In this document: one piece after another, positions 14,803 to 17,684 of the stretch | Position numbering within the stretch: position 1 is the first letter of the stretch | Layout: each line of letters begins with the position of its first letter | Assembly (NCBI GenBank): GCA_004376385.1 | Contig: SOJY01000163.1 | Span: 1-17,684, forward strand | Direction: 5' to 3' | DNA: 17,684 bases | From: Candidatus Bathyarchaeum sp. | Lineage (GTDB): Archaea; Thermoproteota; Bathyarchaeia; Bathyarchaeales; Bathyarchaeaceae | Made by a program: the position numbers and the translations under genes | The notes under the pieces: generated by a model | Database searches by the model: none | What the model was told of the DNA's origin: nothing | Seen by the model: the letters and a program-made list of their open reading frames with translations, nothing else

Positions 14803-17284
14803 GAGGTTCCGCCTAACAAACATATCAATCGAAGGGTTCCGGGGGATCAACAAGGAGCTAAAGCTGGACACCAATGGGCTTCCAACTGTGATCTCTGGAC
14901 CCAACGGTGTCGGCAAGACGAGCATCTTACAGGCTATTGAGTGGGGCCTCTACGGATGGATACCCCACATGAAAGGCGCCGAGTTCGACATCGAAGACGC
15001 CATTGTAAACCAGTTTCACCCAGCTGAGACAGCAAGGGTGGAGTTAACACTCGAGAGTCTAGAGAACAAAGTGAAAATCATACGAACAAGGAAGAAAGGT
15101 CACTGGTCAAGGAGGAAATCGAAGCTGGTAGTTGAGGTGAAAGACTCAACTTTGAAGGGAAAAGCGGCTCAGGCCAAGATTCTAGAGTTTCTAGACCTAA
15201 CGGAAGACGAATTCTACGCCAGCAAATACCTGCACCAAGAGGCTTTGAGGGAATTTATCATAGGCGACCTGAAGACTAGAAGCGTTATGATGGATAGGCT
15301 GCTGGGGACATACTCCTTACGCGAACTTATCGACTCGCTTCCAATCACCCGAATAACCCGAAGAAGCAACGAAATCCAAGCACAGATTCAAACACTCCAG
15401 TCAACCGACCTCAGAAACCTTCCAGTAGCCCGCGCCAAACTTGAAGACACCAAGAAAAGACTCCTCCAAAAGGGAATAACTGAAGGCGACCTAGACATCA
15501 GACCCCTACCCTTGCTCTTCCAAGAACTAGCACAAAAAGTCGAAAGCCTCGCCAGAGAAATAGACGTTTACGTTTCTCATCAAGAGATGCCTCCAGAAAA
15601 TCTAACTGCACTACAGGAAGCAATTTCAAGATTGAGAAACAACATCAGTCTCTTGGAAAAGGAGAAATTCCAAAAGTATAGGGAACTTGGCGATGAGAGG
15701 GTAACGCTTACCTCCCTGCGCGACCAATACAAAAACAGTCTTGGTCGACTGCAAGGACTGGAGGAGACAGACGAAGAGACACTGCAACACAAAATCCGAG
15801 AAATCGAAGAACAACTCACAGAGAAGAAAACAAAACGCGAAAAGACCAAAGATTTGCGAGACTTCCTCCAAAAAGAGAGCATGACTCTAGCAAATTTCCA
15901 ACAAAACGTCAAAGACCTTGAAAATACACGGGGAGAGCTCAAATCTGAACATGGCGACATAGACTCGGTCAAAGAACAGATAGCCCATTTAGATGAAAAA
16001 AGAAACAAGCTAAGAAGCAAAATAGAAGGTTTAGAAACCTACAGCCAAACTATAACCAATGCACTAGAGTTTATAAAAGATCAAAAACCTGATGCTTGCC
16101 CAATATGCAAGAGGTCAATCGATCCACTTGAGATAGCAGACCACCTACGAAAAGAAATCTCTCAAACCGAGGCTGGTGCACAAATCCTTGACCAAAAACA
16201 AAAAGTGAAAGGCCTTGAAAGTAAGCTACAAAACCTTCAGAAAATCCTCGGCGAATTGGACAGTATTGACAACAACTTGAAGAAGGCAAACGTGGCGCTG
16301 AATGAGCAAAGAAAGAAGATAGAAGAAAGGACTGCAACAGTGGAAATCAAGGCCGAGACTGCAAAAGAAATGGTAAGGAAAACTGAGTCAGAGCTTAAGG
16401 AGCTCGAATCCTCAATGGACCAGGTGACAATGCAGAAACACCAACTTGAGAGTGATCTGTCACGTTTGAATGAGGTAAAGAGAGACCTCGCCGGTCTAAC
16501 CCAGAAGATTCGCACAGAGATTGGTGTAAAAGGGACGGATATTGATCTCCTTCAAACCCTATCACAAACTTTGGAAAAAACTGAGACAAAAATTGCCAGT
16601 TTCGATACTGTAACTTCGTCGTTGGAAGAATTGAATAAAGCGCTTAGGAGACTCGAGGATATTCACACGTACCTACTGCAGGAGGCAGAAGTGCTGAGGC
16701 TCGAAGAGGAATTCCCTGAACTTGAAGCCCTCTTAAGAGAGTTAACCGACAAATATGAGAAACTTGAAAAACTCGCAAGAGGATTGGAAGACATCAAACA
16801 GGCTATTTCAGCTGAGCAAAAGAACCTTGTCTCAGAAACGCTTGGGAAGATAGAATCCGAAATCAATCGGTACTACTCGAAACTAATAGGTCACACCTAC
16901 TATACTAACCTAGGGTTATCCCTTGAAACCAAAAGGGACCGAAACATTTACTGGATCAAAGCCAGAGGCGCAGAGCACGAAACCCATGTACAGACGCGTT
17001 TCAGCAATGCTCAACTAAACATCACCGCCATAGCCATCTTCATATCCATGTCCAAACATCTATCCCGAAACCTAGATCTTGTCGTTTTAGACGACCCGAC
17101 CCAATCGATGGATCAACCACATAAAATAGCCCTCGCAAAAATGCTTGCGGAGGAACTAAATGAGAAACAACTAGTCTTAGCAACCCAAGACCATGATTTC
17201 CAGGAACAATTGAATAAACTAGTCACACCAAACAAACACGTGCAAATTGTGAAGTGGAACACGGAAGGGCCTATCATTGGTTAA
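14786..17284 (+). CDS. Rad50/SbcC-like SMC-family ATPase with zinc hook
   Basis: This 832-aa protein has Walker A GPNGVGKTS (38-46) after FRLTNISIEGFRG, the standard Rad50/SbcC/RecF opening. A long coiled coil (about 190-690) is broken at its middle by the zinc hook DACPICKRS (C438, C441). The C-terminal head has FSNAQLN (739-745) where the ABC signature LSGGQ is expected, then Walker B and D-loop VVLDDPTQSMD (766-776) and an H-loop-like ATQDHDF. Both ATPase halves and the hook are intact, so it should dimerise through zinc and tether DNA or RNA ends. No Mre11 nuclease gene and no fused nuclease are present, so it is unlikely to be housekeeping Rad50. The DDPxQxMD pattern is one I associate with defence-type ATPases. 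Starts GTG 14786 and ATG 14792 are both plausible; GAGG at 14777 favours GTG. Confidence 0.85.
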   Translation: MKMLSERFRLTNISIEGFRGINKELKLDTNGLPTVISGPNGVGKTSILQAIEWGLYGWIPHMKGAEFDIEDAIVNQFHPAETARVELTLESLENKVKIIRTRKKGHWSRRKSKLVVEVKDSTLKGKAAQAKILEFLDLTEDEFYASKYLHQEALREFIIGDLKTRSVMMDRLLGTYSLRELIDSLPITRITRRSNEIQAQIQTLQSTDLRNLPVARAKLEDTKKRLLQKGITEGDLDIRPLPLLFQELAQKVESLAREIDVYVSHQEMPPENLTALQEAISRLRNNISLLEKEKFQKYRELGDERVTLTSLRDQYKNSLGRLQGLEETDEETLQHKIREIEEQLTEKKTKREKTKDLRDFLQKESMTLANFQQNVKDLENTRGELKSEHGDIDSVKEQIAHLDEKRNKLRSKIEGLETYSQTITNALEFIKDQKPDACPICKRSIDPLEIADHLRKEISQTEAGAQILDQKQKVKGLESKLQNLQKILGELDSIDNNLKKANVALNEQRKKIEERTATVEIKAETAKEMVRKTESELKELESSMDQVTMQKHQLESDLSRLNEVKRDLAGLTQKIRTEIGVKGTDIDLLQTLSQTLEKTETKIASFDTVTSSLEELNKALRRLEDIHTYLLQEAEVLRLEEEFPELEALLRELTDKYEKLEKLARGLEDIKQAISAEQKNLVSETLGKIESEINRYYSKLIGHTYYTNLGLSLETKRDRNIYWIKARGAEHETHVQTRFSNAQLNITAIAIFISMSKHLSRNLDLVVLDDPTQSMDQPHKIALAKMLAEELNEKQLVLATQDHDFQEQLNKLVTPNKHVQIVKWNTEGPIIG

Positions 17285-17324
17285 TATCTCTAATCAACGC
17301 CTTAGACTCTCAGAATAGACAGGC

Positions 17325-17432
17325 ATGAGACACTTCATGGACTCGAAACAAAAAAGCAGCGAAAAAGATGCTAAATACTGTTTAAACAATGCGAAAGAGT
17401 TCTTCTTAACAGTCAAAAACATGCTAGGGTGA
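17325..17432 (+). CDS. Possible 35-aa small protein
   Basis: An open frame begins at ATG 17325 (second ATG at 17337) and ends at TGA 17430. It is lysine-rich, with one likely amphipathic helix around DAKYCLNNAKEFFLTVKNML. No clear ribosome binding site precedes it; an AGG sits only a few bases upstream. An open frame of this length can occur by chance. It recalls the first helix of HEPN-like small proteins, but that is too weak to name. Confidence 0.25.
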   Translation: MRHFMDSKQKSSEKDAKYCLNNAKEFFLTVKNMLG

Positions 17433-17500
17433 AGCTAAAGCTGAAAATCCTTTCCGTACTTCCACCAAGGATTTTGGTTAATTATCTCACTAATTCTTAC

Positions 17501-17559
17501 CATATTTAGATAATCGACTATCCAAATTTTTACATATTTCGATAATCTGCTATCCATAT
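17501..17559 (+). repeat. Two tandem operator-like 27-bp repeats
   Basis: Copies at 17501-17527 and 17533-17559 begin CATATTT and share GATAATC then CTATCCA, with four mismatches by eye. Each copy contains the inverted pair GATA-N6-TATC. The copies are offset by exactly 32 bp, about three helical turns, so proteins bound to them would face the same side. They sit just upstream of the TATA box of the last gene. Confidence 0.5.
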
Positions 17560-17571
17560 CTACATTATAGA

Positions 17572-17580
17572 TTTAAAATA
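17572..17580 (+). promoter_or_regulatory. TATA box of the partial membrane-protein gene
   Basis: TTTAAAATA lies 42-50 nt before the GTG at 17622. Usual archaeal spacing puts transcription start near 17603 and the leader near 19 nt. It directly follows the tandem repeats, which would suit regulation at the TBP/TFB step. Confidence 0.4.
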
Positions 17581-17621
17581 CCTATACATCAGATTAGATG
17601 TAGGATTTGTTGGGATGACTT

Positions 17622-17684
17622 GTGAGGAAAAGCTTGATTCTCTTCGGTTTAGCTCTTTTCATTGTCGGCGCAATTTTGGGTTTT
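17622..17684 (+). CDS. N-terminus of a membrane or secreted protein, cut by window end
   Basis: Twenty-one codons are visible from GTG 17622, beginning MRKSLILFGLALFIVGAILG: two positive residues, then an unbroken hydrophobic stretch. This is a signal peptide or first transmembrane helix. An in-frame TGA at 17616 means the start cannot lie upstream. The frame starting at ATG 17615 gives a charged, cysteine-containing peptide and is less likely. Function cannot be judged from this fragment. Confidence 0.55.
   Translation, partial: MRKSLILFGLALFIVGAILGF

Larger units (their letters stand above)
17285..17621. other. 337-nt spacer after the ATPase gene
   Basis: This stretch contains one possible 35-codon ORF (17325-17432), two near-identical 27-bp direct repeats (17501-17559) and a TATA-like box (17572-17580). 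I see no tRNA, no transposase remnant and no strong terminator hairpin after the ATPase stop. It becomes strongly AT-rich from about 17490. Confidence 0.6.

Noticed and set aside
14786..17284. RloC-type anticodon nuclease (zinc-hook ATPase with nuclease tail)
   Set aside because: The protein ends about 35 residues after its H-loop, leaving no room for the nuclease domain of RloC.
1..17684. CRISPR arrays, tRNA or rRNA genes, insertion sequences
   Set aside because: I saw no regularly spaced repeats, no cloverleaf with conserved T-loop, and no transposase or integrase motifs in the window.

Overview
The window looks archaeal. It has TATA-like boxes about 25 nt ahead of inferred transcription starts, short inferred leaders, and a beta-CASP RNase with archaeal-style end motifs. 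I cannot name the lineage; an uncultured Thermoproteota/Bathyarchaeia-like genome is only a guess. Base composition is uneven: many core genes are near 45-50% GC, while the NYN gene and the middle of pglX are far more AT-rich.

Layout. (1) Bases 2-217 hold the 3' end of a beta-CASP metallo-beta-lactamase RNase (+). (2) Bases 310-368 hold a long hairpin with a T run that looks like the terminator of a NYN-domain nuclease gene (380-946, -). (3) Bases 1105-13735 (-) form a tight seven-gene operon with 1-4 nt gaps. In transcription order it encodes a winged-HTH protein, BrxA (DUF1819-like), the adenine methyltransferase PglX, a small BrxF-like P-loop protein, a large BrxC/PglY ATPase, the PglZ phosphatase-fold protein and a short BrxL AAA+ protein. 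This is a BREX anti-phage island. (4) Upstream of it on the same strand, 13867-14550 encodes a stand-alone paralogue of only the C-terminal domain of PglX. (5) Divergently, 14614-17284 (+) encodes a 62-aa helical protein overlapping an 832-aa Rad50/SbcC-like zinc-hook ATPase. (6) Bases 17285-17621 are non-coding apart from one possible 35-codon ORF, two operator-like direct repeats and a TATA box. They precede the first 21 codons of a membrane or secreted protein at the window edge.

How the genes may work together. In characterised BREX systems PglX methylates host DNA at a non-palindromic site, and the PglZ/BrxC/accessory complex blocks unmethylated phage DNA. This operon mixes subtype hallmarks: BrxA and a BrxF-like protein with no BrxB recall type 3, while BrxL in place of helicase BrxHII recalls types 1 and 4. 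BrxL also ends where the Lon-like protease domain of the long form would begin. The detached PglX C-terminal domain and the divergent zinc-hook ATPase pair lie at the promoter end and are the most likely new parts. The most useful observations are the mosaic operon, the PglX-tail paralogue, the AT-rich specificity segment inside pglX, and a palindrome over the operon promoter.
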